A DNA stretch of 64,000 nucleotides. Origin: Thalassotalea euphylliae (GTDB taxonomy: Bacteria; Pseudomonadota; Gammaproteobacteria; Enterobacterales; Alteromonadaceae). This document shows, in pieces, positions 44,676 to 54,010 of this stretch (positions within the stretch are counted from its first letter, which is position 1; each line of letters starts with the position of its first letter). The DNA lies in contig NZ_QUOU01000001.1 in assembly GCF_003390335.1 (NCBI RefSeq), positions 1,550,001 through 1,614,000 on the forward strand. Reading direction: 5' to 3'. Both the position numbers and the translations under genes were made by a program. The notes below the pieces were generated by a model, which saw nothing but the letters and a program-made list of their open reading frames with translations, did not search any database and was not told the origin of the DNA.

Positions 44676-44736
44676 TAGGGCGTGTTGAGCTTTCGAAATT
44701 GAATAAAATTCATTATCGCAACATCAACACGCCCTA
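44676..44736. repeat. 61-bp palindromic element, MITE-like
   Basis: Perfect 13-bp terminal inverted repeats TAGGGCGTGTTGA (44676-44688) and complement (44724-44736) enclose a 35-bp AT-rich centre. It sits exactly at the right boundary of the left Sel1 repeat. It may be a miniature inverted-repeat element or a hairpin terminator without T-run. Confidence 0.6.
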
Positions 44737-44877
44737 GTCATCAGACAAACGAATGCCAATGCTTGAGGCTATTAGTCGACAGCAACCCAAGGTGTTTGTT
44801 TATGTGCTTTTACAAAATCTGTTTGAAAAACTGACGTAATTGTTAAAGCTTGTCGTGTTTATTGCTTGCCATCTTAG

Positions 44878-45951
44878 ATTCGCATAATAAGTGCAATTTC
44901 TCAGGTTAGGTGGCCAGCTGTTATAGTTCGGCTACTTTCTCGCCAAAGGAAATAGCCTTATGAACTACAAACAGCTGACACAAGCTGAACGATACCAGAT
45001 TTACGCTTTGTTAAAAGCAAAACATAGTCAAAAAGAGATAGCTGAAATTTTAGAGCGCAGTCCGTCATCCATTTCACGCGAGATACGACGCAATAAAGGA
45101 TTGAGGGGCTATCGACCAAAACAAGCTCACCAATTGGCTAAACAAAGACGTCAATCGGCTACTAAGTCAGTCAAAATCACAGAGCAGGTCCAAGGTTGGA
45201 TTAAGTGGTTGCTTGAGCAAGACTTTAGCCCAGAGCAAATTACTGGACGGATTAAATTAGAAGAAAAGCTTTCCCTGCACCATGAGAGTATTTACCGCTA
45301 TATTTATCAGGATAAAGCCCAAGGTGGTCAACTGTATAAATCTCTCACCAGAGCAGGTAAAAAATACCAAAAACGCTATGGCCGCTATAGTAAGCGTGGC
45401 CAACTTGTGAACCGTGTCGGTATTGATGAACGCCCAGCGGTAGTTGACACAAAATCTCGTCTTGGTGATTGGGAAGGTGATACTGTTATAGGAAAAGGGC
45501 GCCAACACGCCTTTGTCACACTGGTTGAGCGAAAGACACTTTATACCGTTGTTAGGCGTATTGAGAGCAAACATGCTGATATTACAGCAGACGCTATCAT
45601 TGATAGTGTTATGCCACTCAAAGAAAAGGTACTGACGATTACCTTCGATAATGGTAAAGAATTTGCTCAACATGAGCGAATTGCTCAAGCGCTAGAAGCG
45701 GATGTGTACTTCGCCCACCCTTACGCTTCGTGGGAGCGAGGTATCAATGAGAATACTAACGGTTTACTGCGACGTTACTTTCCCAAAGGCACAGACTTTA
45801 TGGCGCTTAGTGAAGAAGAAATTCAGGCGGCAGTTGATAAGCTCAATCACCGCCCAAGAAAGACAAGAGGTTATAAAACACCTTATGAATTATTTACCGG
45901 TCAGCCAGAGAAATTAGTGGCTGCATAAACGATTGCACTTATTAGTTGAAT
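44878..45951 (+). mobile_element. IS30-family insertion sequence (about 1.07 kb)
   Basis: 20-bp imperfect terminal inverted repeats ATTCGCATAATAAGTGCAAT (44878-44897) and the complement of ATTCAACTAATAAGTGCAAT (45932-45951) surround one full transposase gene. No clear target duplication could be read, so the exact ends may shift by a few bases. Confidence 0.85.
44960..45928 (+). CDS. IS30-family transposase
   Basis: 322 residues. The N-terminal HTH (SQKEIAEILERSPSSISREI) is typical, and the integrase-like core has DDE residues in DWEGDTVIGKG, TFDNGKEF and the Glu of WERGINENTNGLLRRYFPKG, all hallmarks of the family. Length is normal and intact. Confidence 0.96.
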   Translation: MNYKQLTQAERYQIYALLKAKHSQKEIAEILERSPSSISREIRRNKGLRGYRPKQAHQLAKQRRQSATKSVKITEQVQGWIKWLLEQDFSPEQITGRIKLEEKLSLHHESIYRYIYQDKAQGGQLYKSLTRAGKKYQKRYGRYSKRGQLVNRVGIDERPAVVDTKSRLGDWEGDTVIGKGRQHAFVTLVERKTLYTVVRRIESKHADITADAIIDSVMPLKEKVLTITFDNGKEFAQHERIAQALEADVYFAHPYASWERGINENTNGLLRRYFPKGTDFMALSEEEIQAAVDKLNHRPRKTRGYKTPYELFTGQPEKLVAA

Positions 45952-45973
45952 TCAAGCATAGAAATAACATGTT

Positions 45974-47146
45974 TTAATCAATATTTAGCGTGTTCATAAA
46001 GCTGATAACTTGCCGCTGTTCAATTTCAGTTAAATTAAGCTCAGGTAATTCTGATTGTGCTGGTTTAGTTGATAAATAATGCTGCATGACTTGCTCGAGT
46101 GAATTAAAGCGGCCATCGTGAAAATAGGGCGCGGTTTTATTTAGATAGCGTAAGCTTGAACATTGCTCTGGGCTGGCATCACTGTATTGACCTAGGCAAT
46201 TAAATGGGTCTCGAACTACAGTTCTCAGCCCTAAAAATCGGCCATAGTCTTGTTCATTTTTGTGATTGTTTTGTGAGCCAATATGATGAAAATCATTGTT
46301 AGTTAATAACGGACCATTATGACAACGAAAGCAGTGGGTTTTCTCAGTATTAATAAATAGACGAATGCCAGCAAGTTCATCATCGCTTAATAGTGAGTTT
46401 GCACGGGCAGCCCCTAAATTAAAAAGTGCGGTTAAATAATGATCAGATTTCGTTCTTGGTATCGATAGGCTGCGTTCATAGGCTGCAAGCGCTTTACCAA
46501 TATTAACAAAAGCTCGATTGATTTCTTGTTGATCTTCTTTGCTGATTGTTTGCCAGTTAGCTCTAGCCTCAGTATCGCCCCAAGGACCAGACTTTTCGAG
46601 AATATTGTCGTTAAATACTTGCTTGGGAAATCGGCCAAAAAGATTTTCATAGCTTCGGTGGTAGTAGCTATCAGAGCCTATGACCCTTAGCACTTTTATC
46701 CGGCTACTGCCCATTTCTTTGGCTGCTTCAAAAGGCACTAATGCTTGCGCCCATAGCGAGTCTTTACGGCCATCCCAATAAAACCAAGTTGAATACCCTA
46801 GCCCTAATAAACTTTGGCTGTTGCGATTAAGCTTGTCTAGGCCTTTCCCCTTTGCCAAGCCATCAGTAAAAGCACGCTCGGGCTGGTGGCAACTGGCACA
46901 TGAAAGCTCACCATTTTGGCTCATCCTAGGGTCAAAAAATAGCTGTTTACCAAACGCCGCAGCTTGTGGATTATTGGCATAACGATTTGACGGACTATGG
47001 AGTTTATCTGGTAAGTTTTTTAGTTGTAATGATTGCAAAACACTGCGCTCTTGGGCTGACCAGTAAGCGTGCTGCTCGCAGCCTTTAAGCATAGGTAATA
47101 ATACAGTGGTGATACTAATGGCTAAGGCTAAAGTTGAGCGTTGCAC
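45974..47146 (-). CDS. MauG / cytochrome-c-peroxidase-like dihaem protein
   Basis: 390 residues from a GTG start. An N-terminal hydrophobic signal ends in LKGC, which could be a lipobox. Two c-haem sites are visible: C83-ASC-H87 and CFRCH near 271-275. The motifs FDPRMSQNG, CHQPERAFTDG, FWDGR-like YWDGR and APYFHDGRFNSLEQV fit the bacterial peroxidase/MauG family. It acts in the periplasm on H2O2 or on a protein substrate. It overlaps the upstream lipoprotein gene by 32 bases, so it is operonic with the copper-radical-oxidase-like gene. Confidence 0.92.
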   Translation of the reverse strand: MQRSTLALAISITTVLLPMLKGCEQHAYWSAQERSVLQSLQLKNLPDKLHSPSNRYANNPQAAAFGKQLFFDPRMSQNGELSCASCHQPERAFTDGLAKGKGLDKLNRNSQSLLGLGYSTWFYWDGRKDSLWAQALVPFEAAKEMGSSRIKVLRVIGSDSYYHRSYENLFGRFPKQVFNDNILEKSGPWGDTEARANWQTISKEDQQEINRAFVNIGKALAAYERSLSIPRTKSDHYLTALFNLGAARANSLLSDDELAGIRLFINTEKTHCFRCHNGPLLTNNDFHHIGSQNNHKNEQDYGRFLGLRTVVRDPFNCLGQYSDASPEQCSSLRYLNKTAPYFHDGRFNSLEQVMQHYLSTKPAQSELPELNLTEIEQRQVISFMNTLNID

Positions 47147-47558
47147 TGTCGGTTAACTCATTTGTTCTTATTCTGAACGTGATACGCCAGTTGCCCGACA
47201 TATTAAATTTGACCCCTTCAAGTAAGTATTGACCATTGCCAAGGTAGCGCGTTATCTGCGGTTGTGATGGTAAACCATGACCGTGCTCCGGCATACCGCC
47301 ACTAATATTAATTAATGCCGGGTAGACCGGGCTCTTATTGCTATCGGTAAGGGTAATAATATGGTTATGAAAATAGCCAATAGGGGGCTTGTTATTTTGC
47401 TCGGTTGTTAAGCTTAGTAGAAATAGTCCTTGCTCACTGGTTATTTGGTAGTGAAAAGCCTGTTTGTCTGCTTTTCTTTGTTGGCTAGCATTTTGGCCAG
47501 TACAGCTCATACAGACGAGACAAAAGAGAACGGCGGTCAATAGCCGACAATAGCTCAA
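47115..47558 (-). CDS. YtkA/FixH-like lipoprotein
   Basis: 147 residues from a TTG start with AAGGAGC upstream. Lipoprotein signal LLTAVLFCLVCMSC. The body carries GGMPEHGHGLPSQP and GQYLLEGVKFNMSGNWRITF, the pattern of YtkA-like domains. The His-rich MPEHGHG could bind copper, but this is inference. It sits between the large oxidase-like gene (134-base gap) and the dihaem gene (overlap), so it is likely a maturation or accessory factor. Confidence 0.78.
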   Translation of the reverse strand: MSYCRLLTAVLFCLVCMSCTGQNASQQRKADKQAFHYQITSEQGLFLLSLTTEQNNKPPIGYFHNHIITLTDSNKSPVYPALINISGGMPEHGHGLPSQPQITRYLGNGQYLLEGVKFNMSGNWRITFRIRTNELTDSATLNFSLSH

Positions 47559-47692
47559 AGGTTGCTCCTTATTTGAGGGCGTTTAATTACGGTTTATCGA
47601 ACAGTTTTACATAGGTAATCCTGTTATAAATTTTACGTAACTTATCTGCAATGGCTTATAGGACATCATGCAATATTCCTATTAATGATGCT

Positions 47693-50600
47693 CTAATTAG
47701 TAACACATAATCTTATGTTATCTAATAAATTTGATGAATCTATATCGCCATTAGCCGCGGATTCAGGCGTAATTGATAATTGTATTTGGCTTACACCAAC
47801 AGGTACGTTGTAGGTCCCGCTGTGTTCAACCCAATTATTATTACCTGAGGCTAAGTTATTGAAGATAGTTTGTTGTCCGATAGGTCCAATACTTAGCGAA
47901 ATAGTATCTATGCCTTCGCGCCCTCGATGAGATAGTTGCCAAGCTAGCCTGCTACCGGGAACAACCTGAACTATTTGGTTGTGAACATTCCCATCCATTT
48001 CAACAAATACTTGACCGTCTGCTGCGTTGATATTCAAAAAACCGGATGTGCCCAATTCAATGGTACCTCCTTGTGAAACGCCACCCTGCTGTAAGGGAAT
48101 ACCACCAGTCATAACCCACCCTGGGATATTTGCTTGTGGGTATGCATCAGCAAAAGCACCATTGCTATTTGGAGTACCTAAGGCATTAATTAACGCTGCG
48201 GCGGAATTATAGTCTGGATGGCTAGTTTGCTCGAAACTGCCATTGACTAATAAATTATTTGCCCCTGCAGCACAGTTTTGTATCTGTAAAGCTGGTTTTG
48301 ATACTCGAATTGATGTCGCTTTATCATCAAAGCTTTCAGCCACTAAGGATGCCACCGAACTGGTAAAAGTTCGACATTCACCACTAAAATCTGCTTGATC
48401 GCATATCTCTACTTGATAACCAGCTTTTAAGGTAAAGGATGACGCATTATTGTTACCAACAGGCGAAGCACTTAACTGAGCAACGTTGTAATCGCCAGGA
48501 GCAAGTGTCCAGCTTGGTCCTGCTTCATTGGGGTGACCATACAAGACTAAAGCGTCACTTACCGGCTCTGGTGTCGGCGCTTGCCCATCTGCTATAGGAA
48601 AAATTTGCACTTCTGCAAGTGATAATGGCCCATCGCCTGCTAATTGCACACGGACATAGCGGCCTGCAGTAAGCGCTGAAATGGTTTCTTGCACATCGGC
48701 CTGACCACTAATTTGAGCACGCCATACACTATTGTCGGCAACAATATCTGCATAGCTACGACCGGTTAAGTCGGTTTGTGAGACAAACACATAAACATCG
48801 GATAAGCGTTCAGAGCAGCAATCGGTACGGTTGAATAGCTTAATTTCACCTACTTGAGTATTAGCGCCTAGGTCTAGCTGCCACCAAGGGTTTGCTTGAC
48901 TCGCAGTGTGGGTCATTGAACCATTTATCCAAATGCTATTAGTATTGCCGTCAATTGCCCGTGAGGCTATGCCACCGTGAGTAGTTGACGATTGGCTCAC
49001 TGTTTTGCCAAGGGCAATATTAGTGCTAGAAATTGCAGGTGGTAAGTCGCAACCGTGAACTTCAACTTCTGCCAATGACAACACATTAGCTTCATCAGTG
49101 TTACCTGCACCACCTGATAGATCAGGATCTGGTGCTCTATTGATAACAATTTGCGCGCCAGTAACACTACCGCCAGTAAGGGCGACCAAATCAAGGCTAA
49201 TTTGCGTAGGCGAATTAAGGTTATTCTCAGGATTAAGCAAACTTGACTGATAGACACTTGAGCCATCGTTATTCACTATTGATACGGTAATATCACGTAA
49301 ACGGCTGCTGGCTCCACGGTTATGTAAAACGATTTGTTCGAACTGGTAATCTTGGCTAAACGTGAGCTGCCAGTTGGCATTGCTGTCAGCAGTATCAGTG
49401 TGAGTAAAGTTGTTTAAGTTACCGTCAATAGCGTTATTGGCTGGAAAAATGTTCAATGCTCCACCATAACCAGAAGACTGGCTAGCACTACCTTTACTCG
49501 CCAAGTTTTCACTGCGATGACATTGTCCAGCGCTAGGTTGAGGGTTAGGTGTAACAACATCGTCATTTGAGACATTTTCTTTAAAGCTAATGGCAAATTT
49601 ATAATTGCGACGTAAGTTAAATACCGAGACATTTTTCCCTGCGTTAGTGTTGGCAATTTTTTGATTTTTGACGGCTTTTGCGGTATCTATGCCAGCAACA
49701 AAACCCTTGGTCGCATCAACTAATGGGCTTGGTAATAAACCATAAATTTCATCTTGATCTGCACCGCCGTCTGCTACTGCAGGAATAACCGTACCGGCAC
49801 CCCAGCCAGAGCCATTAGGGCTGGCGTCGATAAAACCAATAGCAATGGTATCACCTGTACTAAGCGATAGCGCCATGGTACCTAAATCACTAAAGTTAAA
49901 CTGGTTTTGACCAATAAGGTAGTCGTCTTGGTAGCGGGTATCGCCAATGGCGATGACAGTAAAGTCGTTGTCATCATTTACTTTTACCACTATCGGAGTA
50001 ATTGGATTACCAAGTTTTCTGGCGTAAAAGCTAAATTTATCAAGTTGAATAAACGCGTCGCCATTGTTGTAGGTATACGTGTCTTGTTCATTGATATACA
50101 AGCTTGGGTGGTGACCATCAATAAAGCTGCCATCAGCGCTGGTATCATTGCCTAAACTAAAGGCGGTGCTGGTAATGTTTTCACCATTAGGGGTTGGATC
50201 TGCATTATTACCAATGCCATCGCCATCACTGTCTAAAGTTTCATGTTGGTTTTCAGGGAAGGCACCTTTGTTGTCGGCAACACCATCACCGTCTGTATCT
50301 ACTGACTCACTTGGGTCGTTAGGTAAGGCATCTTCACGATCTGGAACGCCATCACCATCGCTATCAAGATCAAGTGGCGCAGATGGCGCACTGCCTAGTA
50401 CCTCTACTTCTGCTAGTGATAAAATACCTGTGCCAGCTAGCTGTATACGTACATAGCGACCGTCGGCATTAATGCTGATTTGCGTTTTGTTGGCGGCTTG
50501 GCCTGCAATATGGTGACGCCATACGCTGTTATCGGCAATAATATCGCTAAAGCTGCGACCCGTTAAATCAGTTTCTGAAACGAACACATAAACGTTCGAT

Positions 50601-53104
50601 AAGCGACTGGTACAACAATTATCGGTGCGATTATATAGGTTTATCGCCTTTACTGTGTTGTTATTGCCTAAATCAACTTGCCACCAAGGGGTGGCTTCGC
50701 TGGCGGTATGAGTAACTGAATTGTTAGCATAAACACCGTTAGTATTGCCATCGTTAGCACGGCTAGCAATGCCGCCATAAGAGGTCGAAGATTGACTAAC
50801 ACTAGCACCTAAAGCAAGGTTATTGGCACTTTGCAGTTCTTGGTAGATGTCGATATTGTAATTGGCGGCAGTAAAGCTGACGCTGTCGTCTTGACCATAA
50901 TCACCACCAATATGCACCACTTCAGCCACTGAAGGTACGCCAGCCGTGTTGACTAAAAACAACATGTAGTGACCAGGAGGGGCGATATTACCACCAGATG
51001 GGGCGGTAACATTAATGACGTTTGCCTGGTTAGCATTTATCGTCAATGGCACTAAGCGTTGTTCAAAGTTAGTGGCGTGGGTTACTGCACCTAGCTTAAT
51101 TAAGTGGGCGCGTTCAATATTATTGGCATCGTTATTAATATTGATTGACTCAGCATATGCCCAGCTTTTTTGTACACTCGTAATATTAGGGCGGGTTGCT
51201 GGTGAACCATCAGCTGCAAATAGGTAAGGAGGATAATAAATTTCGGCATCGCGCTGACAAGGTGGTCCACCACATTGGCCCGCGGTAACCACACGGCCAT
51301 CAGGAATTAACATTGAGGTACTGTGGTATTGGCGAGAAATTAGGTGATCGGCAGCGACTTGCCAAGTTTCAGTTTGTGGTGACCATAACTCTGATACATA
51401 TAAGGTGCCCGGAGCGCTATAAACCACAGCACCATCGTCATTGCCACCATTAACAAAAACCGTACCATCGGCAAGTAAGGTCATGTCAAACTGACGACGA
51501 CCATAATTCAGCTCATCTGCTGGTTGCACTACAGGGTTAATTGAGTTGAAATCTATCGTGCTACAGCTCGCTACTGAGTTAGCACCACCAGCGATTAACA
51601 TTTTGCCAGTATCATAGGTAACATAACTACCATAGGTACGTACTAAATCATCCGGTCTGTTGCCTAATTCGTGGTTTTCACCTTGGCCTTCAAGCTCCAG
51701 AAAACGCATGCCTTTATCTGGACCCGCCATAAACATTTGACCGTTTGGTGCCGCTTGAACCCAAGGCCAGTAGGAAGAGTCATTGGTCGGTCCGCGAAAG
51801 TTGGTAAACGGAATGTTTGCACCCGGTAGCGAACGCCAAGCACCATTCTCGTAAACTTCAGGTTCGGTAACGGCAATTACCCCTTGACCGTAAAAATTAC
51901 CGAAAACATCATTACCACCAGTTACTAGGACGTTACCTTCTGGGGTCACGGTGGCTGTTGGATAGTATCTTCCCCAATTCATTGCCTGTGCTAGTGTCCA
52001 CTCGCCAGTGTCAACACTATATTCTACGGCAATGGTAGTGGTTGTACCGCCACCTTCAGCTGCGGCGGCCAGTAAATTCCCATTAGGTAAATGGACAAAT
52101 GCCGAACAGAATAAGTCTGAACCTGGCGCAAATGTGCTTTCCTGAACAATGGTTTCGGTAGCCGGATCCCAAATTGCGTATTCGCCAGTCGTTGGATTGC
52201 CATCATCAGGGCTGCTTTCATTGAACATCACTCGACCATCGGTTAACAAGTACTGATTAATGGCAGAAAAAGGCCATTGTCTGACTGGGCCAAAAGTACC
52301 AATGCGAGCAGGGTTGGTATCAACACGGTTAACGGCGAGGTAAGTAACAATATCGTCTAGGTTGTGCTGTGATAAATTACCGTAACTGCCAGCAGGAAAT
52401 GTGCGACATTGAGCGCCTTCTGGAACACCATTACTTAGCGGTGTTTTTGCGTGATCAATACCATTGGTACATAAGGTCGCCAAAAAGCCAGGTGCAACTT
52501 TAATGGAACTAATCGCATCATTGCCGACACCGTTCACGATGTCTAACACATCATAGCTGCCAGCGCTAAACTCTTGGCTATTGCCAGAAAACAAATTGCT
52601 CCACGCGGTTAAGCCCGTCGCAAGGCGGGTTTTAGTTTTCTCTGCCACGACTATCGCACTGGTGGCATTATTAAAGTTATGGCTGTTTAGCTGGTTGACA
52701 GTTTCACTCGTAAACACATGACATAAACCAAGGTCGATCGAGCCATCATTAGTTGGGTTAGTACTGGCATTTTGACAAAGCCAGCCGACGGCATTATTGC
52801 CCGCGGTTACCGAAGACGTTTGTTTATCTGATATTTGCTGAAAGTTATCAACTTGAGGGTGAACTTGCTGCGCAAAATAAACCCCAGCGCTAAAAATTTC
52901 ACTATCGCCAGTAAGGTTCTGATTTTGCCAAAGGGTCACAGTATTAGCTGTAGCTTGTTGCTTAGGTGTATGGTGAGGCGGTGAAATCGCAACGGATTGA
53001 GCTGTATACAACAAGCCAAGCATAGCTGCTGCGGGTATTATTTGCTTAACATGCAGTAACTGTTTCGGCGTTATTAACCGATTGCTTTTTATAAGCTTTG
53101 TCAT
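47693..53104 (-). CDS. giant galactose/glyoxal-oxidase-like exoprotein with discoidin and crystallin-like modules
   Basis: 1803 residues with an N-terminal signal. Two beta/gamma-crystallin-like stretches (about 50-260) precede a kelch propeller plus DUF1929 domain (about 270-750). The copper-radical-oxidase residues are all present: Cys near 332 (SDLFCSAF), Tyr near 379 (GRYYPTA), Tyr-His near 593 (RQYHSTS) and His near 675 (VTHATNF). Downstream come an F5/8-C module (about 760-905), thrombospondin-3-like Ca2+ repeats (DSDGDGVPD, DTDGDGVAD, DSDGDGIGN), two further discoidin modules (about 1198-1355 and 1363-1505), another crystallin-like segment and a DUF642-like C-terminus. It probably oxidises a primary alcohol or aldehyde on a polysaccharide, making H2O2. 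Confidence 0.88.
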   Translation of the reverse strand: MTKLIKSNRLITPKQLLHVKQIIPAAAMLGLLYTAQSVAISPPHHTPKQQATANTVTLWQNQNLTGDSEIFSAGVYFAQQVHPQVDNFQQISDKQTSSVTAGNNAVGWLCQNASTNPTNDGSIDLGLCHVFTSETVNQLNSHNFNNATSAIVVAEKTKTRLATGLTAWSNLFSGNSQEFSAGSYDVLDIVNGVGNDAISSIKVAPGFLATLCTNGIDHAKTPLSNGVPEGAQCRTFPAGSYGNLSQHNLDDIVTYLAVNRVDTNPARIGTFGPVRQWPFSAINQYLLTDGRVMFNESSPDDGNPTTGEYAIWDPATETIVQESTFAPGSDLFCSAFVHLPNGNLLAAAAEGGGTTTTIAVEYSVDTGEWTLAQAMNWGRYYPTATVTPEGNVLVTGGNDVFGNFYGQGVIAVTEPEVYENGAWRSLPGANIPFTNFRGPTNDSSYWPWVQAAPNGQMFMAGPDKGMRFLELEGQGENHELGNRPDDLVRTYGSYVTYDTGKMLIAGGANSVASCSTIDFNSINPVVQPADELNYGRRQFDMTLLADGTVFVNGGNDDGAVVYSAPGTLYVSELWSPQTETWQVAADHLISRQYHSTSMLIPDGRVVTAGQCGGPPCQRDAEIYYPPYLFAADGSPATRPNITSVQKSWAYAESININNDANNIERAHLIKLGAVTHATNFEQRLVPLTINANQANVINVTAPSGGNIAPPGHYMLFLVNTAGVPSVAEVVHIGGDYGQDDSVSFTAANYNIDIYQELQSANNLALGASVSQSSTSYGGIASRANDGNTNGVYANNSVTHTASEATPWWQVDLGNNNTVKAINLYNRTDNCCTSRLSNVYVFVSETDLTGRSFSDIIADNSVWRHHIAGQAANKTQISINADGRYVRIQLAGTGILSLAEVEVLGSAPSAPLDLDSDGDGVPDREDALPNDPSESVDTDGDGVADNKGAFPENQHETLDSDGDGIGNNADPTPNGENITSTAFSLGNDTSADGSFIDGHHPSLYINEQDTYTYNNGDAFIQLDKFSFYARKLGNPITPIVVKVNDDNDFTVIAIGDTRYQDDYLIGQNQFNFSDLGTMALSLSTGDTIAIGFIDASPNGSGWGAGTVIPAVADGGADQDEIYGLLPSPLVDATKGFVAGIDTAKAVKNQKIANTNAGKNVSVFNLRRNYKFAISFKENVSNDDVVTPNPQPSAGQCHRSENLASKGSASQSSGYGGALNIFPANNAIDGNLNNFTHTDTADSNANWQLTFSQDYQFEQIVLHNRGASSRLRDITVSIVNNDGSSVYQSSLLNPENNLNSPTQISLDLVALTGGSVTGAQIVINRAPDPDLSGGAGNTDEANVLSLAEVEVHGCDLPPAISSTNIALGKTVSQSSTTHGGIASRAIDGNTNSIWINGSMTHTASQANPWWQLDLGANTQVGEIKLFNRTDCCSERLSDVYVFVSQTDLTGRSYADIVADNSVWRAQISGQADVQETISALTAGRYVRVQLAGDGPLSLAEVQIFPIADGQAPTPEPVSDALVLYGHPNEAGPSWTLAPGDYNVAQLSASPVGNNNASSFTLKAGYQVEICDQADFSGECRTFTSSVASLVAESFDDKATSIRVSKPALQIQNCAAGANNLLVNGSFEQTSHPDYNSAAALINALGTPNSNGAFADAYPQANIPGWVMTGGIPLQQGGVSQGGTIELGTSGFLNINAADGQVFVEMDGNVHNQIVQVVPGSRLAWQLSHRGREGIDTISLSIGPIGQQTIFNNLASGNNNWVEHSGTYNVPVGVSQIQLSITPESAANGDIDSSNLLDNIRLCVTN

Positions 53105-53531
53105 TACTGACGACTCCGAATAGAGACGTTTAACATTTTACGTTACATTTTTTTTACAGTAGGCAGCTTTTGTGCCGCTTTAAAATTTACTTTTCTTCAC
53201 TTAGCGTTAACACTATGAAAACAAGGGAAGTGAGTACTTTGCTTTTCAAGTGTTTAATAACTTTGTTAATCCCCTGTTCTCTATCTGTAAAGCTTTTCGA
53301 CAATCAATGATGGGTTGTTTGTCGCCTGAGGTTAATATGATGGGGAAGGGCTTATAACCAGATAGCGCCTTAGAATAAGGCAGTGAGCTGTGCAGTGATG
53401 GCTACAAACCCTACATTGCACTGTCAGCAAAAAAATAGTTGGATTCACAAGCGATTAGATGTTGCAGGTGGCGTTAAAGTGATAGACAAAGTCTTTTTCA
53501 TATTAAGCATGTTAACGCTTACTACTGTAGG
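53105..53531. other. upstream region of the oxidase-like gene
   Basis: 427 bases without a supported gene. It contains the oxidase promoter and the junction with the right Sel1-locus repeat. Confidence 0.55.
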
Positions 53532-53534
53532 CTA

Positions 53535-53570
53535 AAAACGGGGAAAGGCTGACTCTTTCCCCGTTTTTTT
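53535..53570 (+). terminator. orphan terminator, duplicate of the fadR terminator
   Basis: AAAACGGGGAAAG / CTTTCCCCGTTTT stem followed by a T-run, with no gene in front of it. It corresponds to the fadR terminator at 43496-43529, showing the duplication began at the 3' end of fadR. Confidence 0.8.
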
Positions 53571-53776
53571 ATGTCTGAATTTTACTGATGTGGGGTGTGA
53601 TTAATGGTCGTATTGTGGTGATAAGCGGTGTTTATTATTTGACAAACTACAGCTAAAGTTGAACAAGGTGTCTAAATTATCACTGTGCGTTAAGCTCATA
53701 ATGCCAAGTTCATAATACAGGCTAGTTGAATGTTGTGTTCAGCGCATCGGCCCGTTGGCATAGGAAGTGAACAAAC

Positions 53777-53940
53777 ATGGCTAAAAGCTTCACCACAATT
53801 GGCTCACTTGCCAAAGTATTGCAGATTGCGACACTGATTTTCTACTCGTTATGATGTACATGGATGAAAAATATGGTGTGCAAGATTTGGCGAAGGCAGA
53901 CAGCCATTTCGCTAAGTGTTACCAGAGAGAGTACGAGTAA
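53777..53940 (+). pseudogene. remnant of a Sel1-like gene
   Basis: The first about 60 bases match the signal-peptide region of paralogue A. The sequence then jumps, after about 310 missing bases, to the ADFLLGMMYMDEKYGVQD-coding part and ends in a premature stop after YQREYE. A clean internal deletion plus frameshift makes it nonfunctional. Confidence 0.85.
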
Positions 53941-54010
53941 ACTCCCGATCTAGAGAAATATTGTTAGACGGCTTAATCAAGTACAAATAATTAATAACGA
54001 TAAAGGAACG

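Larger units (their letters stand above)
43493..44678. repeat. left copy of a duplicated Sel1 locus
   Basis: The segment from the fadR terminator through the upstream region, the Sel1 gene and the downstream link (ACGGCTTAATCAA...ACAAATAATTA) recurs in shortened form at 53532-53993. The order is the same in both; the spacer before the gene is roughly 85-90% alike by eye. Confidence 0.85.
53532..53993. repeat. right, partly deleted copy of the Sel1 locus
   Basis: It matches 43493-44678 in order: the terminator-like stem, the spacer with TGTTTATTATTTGACAAACT, the gene start and the link ACGGCTTAATCAA. About 0.6 kb of coding sequence is missing. It leads directly into paralogue B. Confidence 0.85.
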
